From Hirsutella rhossiliensis (lineage: Eukaryota; Ascomycota; Sordariomycetes; Hypocreales; Ophiocordycipitaceae), in contig NW_025408676.1 of NCBI RefSeq assembly GCF_020360975.1, positions 372,001-436,000 on the forward strand: DNA of 64,000 nucleotides. The letters are read 5' to 3'. Below, piece after piece: positions 1 through 11,600 of the stretch. Position numbers and translations under genes: made by a program. Position 1 is the stretch's first letter, and every line of letters starts with the position of its first letter. The notes under the pieces were generated by a model. The model did not search any database, was not told where the DNA came from, and saw nothing but the letters and a program-made list of their open reading frames with translations.

Positions 1-3000
1 AGAAGAATTAGACTATTAGGCTTATCGAGGAGAAATTCGGTTAATTTATTCTCGAATTCCGACCTATTTTTAGGGAACCTCGAGAAGTTAGCTTTCCCTA
101 CTAGGAGGAATAGGTCTACTATAAAGGACCCTCTTCTAGCAGCCTAAGGAGACGGCATTCTTTAGCACGCACGACTTAGTTACCCGGGCCCCCTAGCTTT
201 ATATAAGCTAGGCTAATAATAGGGCGTATAAATAAGGGGCCTAAAGACCGTTAAATATAAATACTACGGCTAAGGGAAGACTAAGAGACGAATTTCTAAA
301 CGAACGCCTTTATAGCCGGACTAGCCGTATAAGGAAATTTAGGTCGACTAGACCGACGTCTCTAAGGATTAGGAAAGCTTTATTAAGGTAATGTTTTTTA
401 TAGACGCTTTTTTAATAATAGTTTTCCCCTATTTCTTACGGACCTACCTAAGTAAGTATAACTAGTCTGCCCTCTAGGACTTCGTTAACTAGATAAAATC
501 CTACTTTAGCTATAAGGTAAAGAAGATACGGTCTAACGGAGAGCTATTTATAAAGGATATCTTAAATTAGCTTCGAAAAAGGGGTATTTTACCCCTCCTA
601 TTAGCACTAAATACCTAGGCCTAGAACGGAGGGGCAGAAAGATTAGGGGGTGCTATAATAAAAAGGGCCCGTATAATAAGACTTACTATAAGGCTTCCCT
701 ATAACCTTTAGAGGGAAGTCGTTAAGACCGCCTATTACCTATAGAACCGGACCCCTAGAGGGACTACCTAAGGAATAGACTAGAAATCCCCCCTCGAGCT
801 CTTTATAAAGAAGAAGGCCTCGCTAGCCTACCTTTATACCTACGGCTATAAGGTATACGCTATAACTGCCGATATATAGCTAAAAAGGAAGAAGAAAAGA
901 AAGCTTAATCTTAGAGCCTTTATTAGTTACCTCGTTAGGTATAATTCTACGAATATCTTCTAGATCTAGATTCTTTTTTTATAGAAGGTTATTTCGACTA
1001 GGGATATAATTTTCGACGAATCTAGCTTCTTCGACGGAAAGAGGGATTAATAGCCCCTCTTACTCTCTTAACGTTAGCTAATTTAGAAGATTTAAATCGC
1101 CCCTTCCTAATAGTCTTAAGAAGAGGTCCTAGATAAGGAAATAAAAGAAGAAACCGACGTCGAAGTAGTCGAGGATAACGCCGACTTCGAAGAAGAAGAA
1201 GAGGAAGCTACTAGATTAGATAATCTAAATAAAGAAGGAGACTATAAGAAAGCGGTAGAGCTAGAATACGCCTACCTCCCTACGCCTCCTTTAATAGAAT
1301 AAGAAGAAGATCTAGAAGCAGCTTTCTCTATTAGTCTTCCTATCTCGACCCTTAAGGGGGTAGGAAAGGCACCTCTCTTAAAGGATTACCCGACTACCCT
1401 TTTATCCCTGCTTCGAGAAGCAAAGGAAGGTATAGGGCCCGATATAGATACTAAAGAAGACTAACCTCTCCCCTATTTCGATCGTTTTTCCGACTTCTAC
1501 CTAACGCTAATAGAAGACGGTTCCTATAAAGCGTTTATAGTAGGCCGGCTTTTTAAGCCTCTATTAGTAAGGAAGGTATATAAAAGAGACCTCCTAGACC
1601 TACTAGTAAACTAAAAGCAGCTAGAAAAACACCCCTTTAAAGACTAGTTTTTCTAGGCCTAGAAAGACTACCTAGCCTTATACGAGGAGATAGGGTCTTT
1701 CGAAGAGGTCCTTAAGGAAAAGGCAAGAGGAAAATAGGTCCTTAGCTATAAGTAGGTCTTTATCTATAAGACTAATAAATATAGCTTCCTTTAAAAGTAT
1801 AAAGCCCGGCTAGTTATCTATAGGAATTAATAGGAAAAAGGGGATCTACCTACTAGGGCAACCACCCTAGCAGGGATGTCTTTTAGGACCCTTATAGCTA
1901 TAGTAGTAGAATTCGACCTCGAGCTCGAATAGATAGATATAGTTAACGCCTTTATTAACTGCCCTCTCGAGGAAGAAGAAGTTATCTATATATGCCTTCT
2001 ACTAGGCTTCTAATAGCTAGGAAAGGTTCTATAGCTTAGGAAAGCTTTATACGGACTACGAAGATTACCCCTTCTTTAGTAATAGTATTTAATAGGTTCC
2101 CTCGACGCCCTAGGCTTTAAGAAAGTCCCTTAGGAACCGTATATAATATAGAAGGGTAAAATCACGGTCTTCTTCTACGTCGACGATATTATCTAGGCCT
2201 ACCTAACAGAGGAAGAAGCTGTTACTAGGGAGGCTATATAAGGCCTATAATAAAGGTATAAGATAACTAGGCTAGGGGAGCTAAAGTAGTTCCTAGGGAT
2301 ACGAATCCTTAGGAATAGGTCCTAACGGATAATCTAGCTTACCTAAGACGCCTATATCGATAAGGTCGCTTATAAATTCCTCCCTAATTCCCTTAATAAG
2401 AAGCTTCCCTCTACGCCTATATTAAATAAAGAGCTTTTACTTAATCCGTCCTTTTAAGCTAGGGAGTAAGAGAAACACTAATATTAATAAAAGGTAAGCT
2501 CCTTGCTTTTTCTAGCTATTTCTACTAGACCGGATATCTCTTTTACGGTCTCCCGGCTAGCTAGGTATAACTAGAATCCTAGCCCTAGGCATTAAGAAGT
2601 AGTAGATAGAGCTATCCTTTATCTCTATTTAACGAGATTATATAGTCTACGCCTAGGAGGGCTAAAAAGGAAGAAATAAGCTATAGAAATCTTCCTCTAT
2701 TTAAGCGATTCGTCCTTTATAGATAATTCCTTAGATAGAAAGAGCTTATAGGGGTATATTATATCCCTTTTTAGAGGAACTATTACTTAGAGAGCTTCGA
2801 AATAAGCTACCGTTATAACTTCGAGTATAGAGGCAGAGCTACTAGCTCTTTTAAAAGCGTTAAAAGAAGCGATTTTCCTTAGCTAGCTACTAATATTATT
2901 ACGACTATAAATTCCGTCCCCGTTAGCTATAGAATGCGATAATATATAGACTATACGGATTCTTATAGAAGAAAATAGTAAGCTATCGACCCGGCTACGG

Positions 3001-3290
3001 TATATCGATATCTACTAGCATTAGTTACGCTAAGAGGTCTAAAGGGGACTTATTTCCGTCCGTTAGGTTTTAATAGTATTAATAAAAGCCGACGGTCTTA
3101 TAAAGCCCCTACTAACGTAAAAGCTAGCTATCTTTTTATAGTAAATAGGGCTAGAAGACGTTTAAGAGAAGCTGTCCTTAGAGGCCCGCCTTAAGAGTTT
3201 ATAAGAGGAGCTAATAGCACGTACGAGAAGGTAACGTCTATAGCTAAAGAAAAGGAAGAGGCTTTTCCCTTTAGAGGGCCCCCTATTTTA
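1..3290 (+). pseudogene. Copia-1 gag-pol, 3' part, RIP-degraded
   Basis: This is the downstream part of a Ty1/Copia polyprotein, cut by the window start. It lines up with Copia-2 from about 10349 onward, so gag, the zinc knuckle and the protease lie outside. Integrase-like sequence comes first, then reverse transcriptase: the VNAFINC block lies near 1940 and the YVDD catalytic box is intact at 2176-2187. RNase H follows, with ECDN starting at 2932. The YVDD and ECDN codons are 756 bases apart, so the frame is kept. Every break is an in-frame TAG or TAA, as expected from CAG, CAA or TGG codons hit by RIP. It is more mutated than Copia-2. It cannot encode a working protein. Confidence 0.9.
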
Positions 3291-3499
3291 ATTAGGTTTT
3301 CCCCCTTTTTCTTATAGGACTTTCCCTTCTTTAGGCCCCTTTTCCTTAAGTAGGTCTAAAAGAGCCTAGGGAACCGAAAGGGCCCTTACTTTCCTTAAGT
3401 AAAGGGAGAAGTATAAGGCTAAGAACCTCCTCTATACGCTTACTAGCTCGAAGCCGTATTAGCTATGCCCTTAAGGGGCAGGCTATAGCTAAGGGGGTA

Positions 3500-3959
3500 T
3501 ATCGCGAAGCGTAGCCTAATTTCGTAGTTCTTAGAGATATCCCTTAGTAAGAGGGACCAAGGAAGCTAAAAAATACCTAGTATAGAAAAAGGAAGAAGGA
3601 GCTAAAAAGAGGTATAGAAAGGAGGGTAGGGGTATAAGGGGAAGTAGAAGTAGCGATAGCTTCCTATAGAGGTAGCGAGAGATAAGATAGATATACTAGT
3701 AACAGCTAGAAAGGAGGGGAAAAAACCAGTAAAAAGCTTAGTAGTTAAAAGGATATTAGTAGCTTCTTTAAGTAGGATCTTCTTTATTAATTAAGATACT
3801 AAACGGGTATAAAGAGGGGCGTTAGATAGAGGAAAGAAGGAGAATTAAGGCAATATAGTAATTACTCCCCTACTATAATTACTGCTCCTATAAGAATTAA
3901 ATCTCTCTGCCCTGCCTATCCGACCCCTTACTTTTAATTTTACCTTCGTATATTTTTAT
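3500..3959 (+). repeat. Copia-1 3' LTR, left part
   Basis: The LTR begins TATCGCGAAG (TGTCGCGAAG in unmutated copies), directly after the polypurine tract AAGGGGGTA at 3491-3499. It runs until Gypsy-1 interrupts it. The last five bases, TTTAT (3955-3959), are the left target-site duplication of Gypsy-1. The sequence resumes at 18159. Confidence 0.93.
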
Positions 3960-4409
3960 TATTACGACCACGGCTACTAGGCCGCTAACGGTCGACCGCG
4001 TTAAGCACGTAACACGGTCTAACGGATAAATAGTCGGTATAACTATTTAATAGATATAGGATCGAGGGGATCGTAGAGATCTAAGTAATCTAGGATTAAT
4101 AGGATTACTACGCTCTATATAATCTAACGTTAGGGATTATAGCTAGGCCTATAATCTAAGGACAGTCTCTATAGGTATATATAGCTACCTACTTTTACTT
4201 CTTTAGATAGATAGCTCTCTAGCTTTTAATATAAATCTTTATTACGATTCTATCTCTAATTCTAATTACCTAGTTATAGTCTATAGTCTATAACCTCCGA
4301 CTTATTACTAACGTAATATACTTATTATTACTTAGACCACGCCCTATTATATCTACTAATATAAACCCCTCGATAGGTTTATCCCTTAGGAATAATACCG
4401 GTCGTTATA
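3960..4409 (+). repeat. Gypsy-1 5' LTR (450 bp)
   Basis: Starts TATTACGACC and ends GTCGTTATA. The 3' LTR at 17704 starts TGTTACGACT, so the G at position 2 became A here, an expected RIP change. The near-inverted ends (TGTTACGAC against GTCGTTACA before mutation) support the boundaries. I found no standard TGG-type primer-binding site after position 4409. Confidence 0.93.
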
Positions 4410-4499
4410 CGTTAAAAGCTCTTATTTAGTATAATACCGCGTTACTCTAAGCAATATCGTAACTATTAATATACCTATATAGTAAGCTAGATTAACTAA

Positions 4500-5400
4500 C
4501 TCTAGAGCTATTATATCGCCTTAGGATATAATACGCGAAATTATCGCCCTTCGATATAAGGTATAGTTACTTAGGAACGGAGGAGGCAACGGATAAGTTA
4601 GGGACCTCGGAGAAGTAGTTAAACTAAAATAGCTAGGACTATTTAACGGTACTTATAGCACGCTTTAAGACTTTCTTACCTAACTTAAGGCCTACTACCG
4701 GTTTTACCCTACTAAACTCTTAGACCTAGTCGAAAAGGTACTCTACGTAGGAAATTATTTATCTAGAACGGCACTCGCTTAGTTTAGACCTATTATAAGG
4801 GATTTTCTCGATAACTAACTAGTGCAACGAGATAATAAGATAGACGAAGTCTTTGCTAGTTTCTAAGGATTCGAAGAAGCTATTATAAAGGTATTTAGAA
4901 TAACCGATAAGGAACGAGAAGCTAAATAAAAACTTCGAGAACTCTAATAAAGGATCTTAGTATTAGATTATACTATAAAGTTCCGTTAAGTTACCTTAAA
5001 ACTTAATTAGGACGACGAACCTCTTATATTATAATTCTACGATAAGCTTAAAGAAGAAGTTAAGGACGAGCTCTATAAGGAAAATCGACCTAATAACCTC
5101 TTAGACTATATTGCTATAGTAGTACGAATCGACAATAGATAGTATACGCAACGCTAAGAAAAGAAATAAAGAAGAGGAAACTAAAACCCTTCCTATAGGA
5201 ATAACTTTAACCGACGCGCTAACTATAAGAAGAAGCGCGAAACTCCTATTACCTACGCCTATATAACTAACCTAGGTAGGATAGATCTAGATATAATATA
5301 GAAAAGCAAAGGAAAGTATTTTAACTATAGGAAACCTAGATATTACTCTAAAGAATATAGATAACCTTATAAAGAGAAGAAAACCTACTAAATACTAGCC
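4500..5400 (+). pseudogene. Gypsy-1 gag with CCHC knuckle
   Basis: The region encodes a degraded structural (capsid and nucleocapsid) protein. The stretch from about 4640 to 5150 reads like a Ty3-type retrotransposon gag domain, rich in leucine and charged residues. A basic linker follows. A nucleic-acid-binding zinc knuckle of the form C-X2-C-X4-H-X4-C sits at about 5317-5358, where the cysteine and histidine codons now read mostly as tyrosine or arginine because TGT/TGC became TAT/TAC. In-frame stops are TAG and TAA. The domain call rests on pattern and position, since no gene of this type here is intact. Confidence 0.75.
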
Positions 5401-7050
5401 CTAGAAGGTAAGAAATACCTAAACGCTACTAATCTTAGGAACTAAAGTATAAACTCCTTAGTTAGACTATATACTATAACGATAAATATATAGTATACTT
5501 AAGCGATAAGAATAGTACTAGATAGTTCTTAAAGCTACTAAAGAAAACCCTTATAATAATATAATAAAGGGATCCTAAAATATAGAAATAAGTTAAATTC
5601 GTAGAACCGAAATACCCTTATCCTAAAAAAGTCTCTTAAGACTAGATTAAGAAGAACGGTAAACGATTCTAGGAAGATATATAAAATAAAAATTAATAAT
5701 AACGATAGGTAGTCTATAAATAATATAATAAAGAAGATATAGATATAGCCCTTATACTTACGAAACTTAGATAATAACCTAAAAAGGAATAACGAAGTAT
5801 CGACGATATAAGCTTTAAAGAATAAGAAATACCTAGAGAAATAGAAGATAAGAACGAACTTATACTACTACCCTTACTATTAAGGGAAAAAGCTATAATT
5901 AGAGAATACGCTTTATACTTTAAAGAATTTAAAGAAATACTTAAAATTAGAACTTAATAAATACCTTAAATTCTTCCGGAAAACTAATAAGCTATACTAA
6001 TTCGATATTAACTAGCACTATATAAAGGAGACTACGCTATAGCTATCGCCGTAGTCGATACCTTTATAGCTCTATAATAAGAATAGTAACTATAAGGAGA
6101 ATTTAAAGATAATTTATAAACACTACTTACTTATAAGCACTATAAGTATATTTTATAGATATTATATATCTACCTAGATTATATAATATACTTTTAGATA
6201 AAGGTATAATACGACGCTTTCTTAGTTAGGTTTAAAGGATAAGTACTTTCGAAACCCTACCTAAGTATAGAACTAGACTACTAGAAAATCGATTAACGCT
6301 ACCTAAACGACTAAGTTATATTATTAGAACCCGATTATAGCACGCTACTTAAATACCGCGATAATTATAGTTTATTAATAAGATATCTTTTAGAGATATA
6401 TAAAATCTATAAATACGCTAAAATAGAAGAATAGTATAACGCTACTCGCTTTAAAATATCTAAACCCTTAATCTTCTAAAGACTTATATAATAAGTTAAA
6501 TATAATAAAGAAGATTATAACGAATATATATACCCTAATTATAGAGTTTATAAATATAAAAAAGTATAAGTATAGTATAAACGATATAACGGTATACTAA
6601 AAGATTATTAGTAATACGTATAAAGGCTATAAGCCGTATTCGACTAAGGAAAAATCGATATAGAAATACTACGCGAAAAATAAAAAGACGCTAAACGAAA
6701 ACTTAACCTTTAGTATAAAAATAAATAGAATTATAAAGTATAGTACGTAATTAACTACGAAGTAGCGTAATATAAACGATATAGCGTTAAGAAATAAGAA
6801 ATCTTCGATTAGCTATAAGAAATTAGTCTCTTAAGCCTTAATACGATACTATACGACGAAAATATAAAGAAACGATACTAATAATAAATCAAAGAAGAAT
6901 ACTTAAATAAAACGAATAAAGACTAAGTAAAAAACAAGGTACGCTATCTATAAAAAGGCTATAGACTAGCACGATATAATAAGATCTAAGGACCCTATAT
7001 ATAGTAACGGTAAGCTATAGCGACTAAATAGTATTAGATATCTAAATCGC
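5401..7050 (+). pseudogene. Gypsy-1 unassigned frame between gag and protease
   Basis: About 1.65 kb separates the gag zinc knuckle from the protease, where a typical chromovirus has little. From about 5800 to 7060 one plus-strand frame reads as a long, coherent, Glu/Gln/Tyr/Ile-rich protein of roughly 420 codons, interrupted only by TAA and TAG that fit former glutamine or tryptophan codons. It looks partly coiled-coil. I do not recognise a domain. The protease lies in another frame, so there is either an indel or a designed frameshift. It may be an extended gag, a linker, or an inserted gene. Confidence 0.5.
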
Positions 7051-8034
7051 GGGATATTATATATATATACTTTTAGACTATAGCGCGATAGGTAATTACG
7101 TTTTACTTAGAGTCGTTAATCGTTACCGACTTATATAGAGATATAAGATAGATCTATATAAACTTATAAATATTAAAGGAGAGGCCTTTAACTATAATAA
7201 CGGAATTATTAATATAGAGATTAATTACCTCGATATTAATATTTAGGGCTATAATAAATTGGTTAACTTTAATATTATAAATATTAAAGAATATAACCTT
7301 ATATTAAGGCTTCTATAGTTATAGGAGAGCAACCTACTAATTAACTAGAAAACTAGCTAGCTATATTAGAATAAAGATATAAGTTTCTAGGACTGGTAGA
7401 TTTAGGAGAAAGTAAAATTTTACGATAATTTAGCTACTAAATAGGATAAAAGGGATAACCGTTTAAGTAAATTATTATAGGCTTTAGCGATATAAACGAA
7501 AATAGTAACCGAACTAGCGGATATAATAAAATCGACTAATAAGACCTATATACTAACTAATATAGCTATATAACCTAGCATCCGATATAAATAGAATAAA
7601 GGATATAATACGAAGATCTAAAGAGTTATTACTACTCTAAGGAAAGACCTTAAATAAATTAATAAAGAGCTTAAGTTAAGAGAAACTAGCTCTTAAAAGA
7701 AAGAATAAAGCCTATAAGATAGAATAAAGAATATCCCCTAGGAATACCGGAAATACGATAAACTCTTTAAGGAAGAACTTAAGATAGGGTTACCTAAATA
7801 TAGCTAATAGGACTACGAAATTTATCTTAAGGATAGAATAACGCCGACGTTCTATAAAATCTATAACCTAAACGAAAAGCAACTATAAACGCTACGCGAC
7901 TACCTTAATAAGAATCTATAAAAAGGATATATATAAATATTAATATCTAAAGTAGGCTACCTAGTTATATTTATTCTAAAGAAAAATAGTAAGCTACGAC
8001 TAGTTATTAACTATAGACGCTTAAACGATATTAT
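7051..8034 (+). pseudogene. Gypsy-1 pol, first part: protease and RT start
   Basis: The aspartic protease begins near 7060. The catalytic Asp codon GAC is at 7076-7078, followed by a degraded SGATGNYV-like block and, about 80 residues on, the hydrophobic L-L segment typical of retropepsins. Reverse transcriptase begins at about 7800, and the conserved NYRRLND block lies at about 8010-8029. The reading is cut exactly there by Copia-2. When the insert and one TSD copy are removed, the frame continues into the IIKDR block on the other side, confirming that the two halves were one gene. Confidence 0.85.
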
Positions 8035-8510
8035 TATCGCGAAGCGTGGCCTGATTTCGTAGTTCTCGGAGATATCCCTTAGCACGAGGGACCTAGGAAG
8101 CTAAAAAACAGGTTTTAAGGAAGGAGCTAAAAGGAGGTGCAGAGAGGAGGGTAGGGGCAAGAGGGGAAGCAGAAGTGGCGATAGCTTCCTATAGAGGTAG
8201 CGAGAGATAAGACGGATGTGCCGGCAACGGCTAGAAAGGAGGGGAAAAACCGGCAAAAAGCTCGGTAGTTAAAAGGATATTAGTAGCTTCTTTAAGCAGG
8301 ATCTTCTTTATTAATTGAGATACTAGACGGGTATAAAGAGGGGCGTTAGATAGAGGAAAGAAGAAGAATTAAGGCAATACAATAATCACTCCCCTACCGC
8401 AATTGCTGCTCCCGTAAGAATTAAATCCCTCTGCCCTGCCTATCTAACCCCTTACTTCTAATTTCACCTTCGTGCATTTTCATGCACTTCTCGTATCTCT
8501 CTTCGCGAGA
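8035..8510 (+). repeat. Copia-2 5' LTR (476 bp)
   Basis: Starts TATCGCGAAG and ends CTTCGCGAGA. The TCGCGAAG/CTTCGCGA ends form an inverted repeat. It has the same length as the 3' LTR and differs from it by transitions. Confidence 0.95.
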
Positions 8511-8523
8511 GTTATAAGCCCGG
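8511..8523 (+). promoter_or_regulatory. Copia primer-binding site, half-tRNA type
   Basis: The 13 bases GTTATAAGCCCGG touch the 5' LTR end. There is no TGG start, so the primer is not a tRNA 3' end. The site is complementary, with one G-to-A (RIP-type) mismatch, to the anticodon stem-loop of initiator methionine tRNA (CCGGGCUCAUAAC in fungal sequences as I recall them). This matches the cleaved half-tRNA priming known for Drosophila copia. Copia-3 has the same sequence at 23002. Confidence 0.72.
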
Positions 8524-8640
8524 GAGGAATAGAATTCCTATACCTTCCGGCTGCTGCAAAAGGCACCTTTCTTACATCCCTCGTAGCTTCCTTTTACCCC
8601 TCTTATTAGAAAAGCCGATTTATACCCGACTTTTCTGCCC

Positions 8641-11600
8641 CCCTCTTCCGTAACGATAACGAAAACCGACTCCTCTGCCGTCCCTACGGTCCGTAGGACG
8701 ATTCTTACAGAGCCCTAAGATTAGGATAAGTAGGTAAAGGAGCTACGGGCTTGTGTAGACAGAACCATCCACAATTTAGTCTTCTCTAATAAGTAGGACC
8801 CTCTCGAGCCCCCTCTTCGTCCTAGGGCAACGGAATTTACAGAGGGAGCTTCCTTCTTCTCCGAGCTAACCTCTATATAATAGAGAGCTTTTTCTGCTAC
8901 CTTAGGTGACTACGAGAGTCACCGTAAGGAATACCTTTACGAGACGAAGTTGCTAACTACTATACGCACGGCGATAACGGAATCCGTTAGTGCCGCAAAG
9001 CTAATTACTCTTCGAGAAGAAGAGACTCCTAGGTAGTGGCTTTTAAAGCTTAAGACCTCGACAGCTCCCTCGAGAGGGTATATAACTAACCGTATTAGGA
9101 AGACCTATACGGCATACCTAGGAGCCTTTTCTACTAGGAACCTACTAGCTTCTTCGTGGCTAGCTAAGTAGGAAGAAATCCTCGAGGAAGCTAACTAATA
9201 CTTCCTTATAGAAGCTCTTTCCGGCTAGTGGCTACGGGATATATCTCTGCTAATAAAGCCTATTAGTAACGGTTACTCGACTATCTTTCGAGAAGCTAGC
9301 CGAGAACTAGACGAAGAGGCTGCTAGAGTACAACAGCAAGCAGTCTTATTCCTTCGTGGCCAGCACTCGACCTAGACGGCTCGATCTGCTGCCCCTGCAG
9401 CTGCTGTAGCCCCTGTTGCTGCGGCTCCCGCTGCTGCAGCTGCGGCTGTTGCTCCTTCGGCTCCTCCTCCCTCGAGAGCATCAACACCGTCATTAACGGC
9501 TGCCCTAGGCCCGGCCCCGGCTCCGCCTCTTGCTCCGGGCCCGGCCCCGGTCCCGTTAGTTAGACCGGCCCGACTAGTCCCCTAATAGACCTTTCAGTCC
9601 GTTAGTCGAAAAATCAGGGAACTAGTCGAAATCGAACCTCGTTAACATTAGCAACAAGGGGTAAAAAGGGGGGGTTTTTAAGCAGACCTTCCGGATCGGG
9701 ACGAGGATTCCTCGAAGAAATAGAAGACTAGACGACGAAACGGCTGCCTAGCATGCAAATCCCTAGGCCATCGATTATCATAATGCTAGCAGGTCTTCGA
9801 GGAAAACCGACCCGAAGGATTTAACCCTTTAAAGAGGCTATAAGAAACGATACAATAGTCTCTTAAGGAGGACCCCTCGTTGTAGAAGAAGATAGACGAG
9901 ATTCGGGTTGCTAAGAAATAGCAACTAACGCCGCTGCCCCTATTCGAGCCGCAAATTCGAGGAAAAATCGTTAGTATAGTAAATCCGGCCTTTATCTTCC
10001 CTACGGATTAACAAGGCTAAGACCAACCGTTAGAGCCCTCCGATTATCCCCTACGAAAATAAGCTATCCTTAACTCTGGTGCTTCCCTCGATATCTACAA
10101 TATACTCTCACGATTCCGGTCCTTTAAGAAGGCACGGAGGGAATACCTTATTGCCGGGGAATTAACTATACGGATAGAGGGGTACGGAAGGGTGAATTTT
10201 ACGATGAAATTACCTAACGGATCTATACGAATTCTTCGAAGAAAAAGGGTAGCTTTTTGCCCTCGATTTTTAACGAGCCTAATTTCCTTCCGCCTTCTTC
10301 GAGAGGAAGGAATCTTCTAGGATACGACGTCTAAGCCTACGAGGCTAGTCTAGAAGAATCAGACTATCGGGCTTATCGAGGAAAAATTCGGTCAATTTAT
10401 TCTCGAATTCCGACCTATCCCTAGGAAGGAACCTCTCGAGAAGTCAGCTTTCCCTACTAGGAGGAATAGGTCTACCACAAAGGACCCTCTTCTAGCAGCC
10501 CAAGGAGACGGCATTCTTTAGCACGCACGACTTAGTCACCCGGGCCCCCTAGCTTTACATAAGCTAGGCCAACAACAAGGCGTACGAATAAGGGGCCTAA
10601 AGACCGTCGAATGCGAACACTACGGCCAAGGAAAGACCAGGAGACGAATTTCTAGACGAACGCCTTTACGGCCGGACCAGCCGTATAAGGAAATTTAGGT
10701 CGACTAGACCGACGTCTCTAGGGATTAGGAAAGCTTCGTTAGGGTAATGTTTTTCATAGACGCTTTTTTAGGGATAGTTTTCCCCTATTTCTTACGGACC
10801 TACCTAAGTAAGCATAACTAGTCTGCCCTCCGGGACTTCGTTAACTAGATAAAATCCTACTTTAGCTACGAGGTAAAGAAGATACGGTCTAATAGAGAGC
10901 TATTTACGAAGGATATCTTAAATTAGCTTCGAAAAAGGGGCATTTTACCCCTCCCATTAGCACCGAATACCTAGGCCTAGAACGGAGGGGCAGAAAGATT
11001 AGGGGGTGCTATGATAGAAAGGGCCCGTACGATAAGACTTGCTGCAAGGCTTCTACACGACCTTTAGAGGGAAGTCGTTGAGACCGCCTATTACCTACGG
11101 AACCGGACCCCGAGAGACCTAAAGGACCCTAGGGGACTAAACTAAGGAATAGACTAGAAATCCCCCCTCGAGCTCTTTACGAAGAAGAGGGCCTCGCTAG
11201 CCCACCTTCGTGCCTACGGCTATAAGGCATACGCAATAACTACCGATGCATAGCTAAAAAGGAAGAAGAAAAGAAAGCTTAATCCTAGAGCCTTTATTGG
11301 TTACCTCGTTAGTTATAATTCTACGAATATCTTCCGGATCTAGATTCCTCTTCTACGGAAGGTTATTTCGACTAGGGATGTGATTTTCAACGAATTTAGC
11401 TTCTTTAACGGAAAGAGGGATTAACAGCCCCTTTTACTCTCTTAACGTTAGCTAATTTAGAAGATTTAAATCCCCCCTTCCTAATAGTCTTAAGAAGAAG
11501 TCCTAGACGAGGAAACAGAAGAAGAAACCGACGTCGAAGCAGTCGAGGATAACGCCGACTTCGAAGAGGAAGCTGTTAGATCAGATGATCTAGACGAAGA

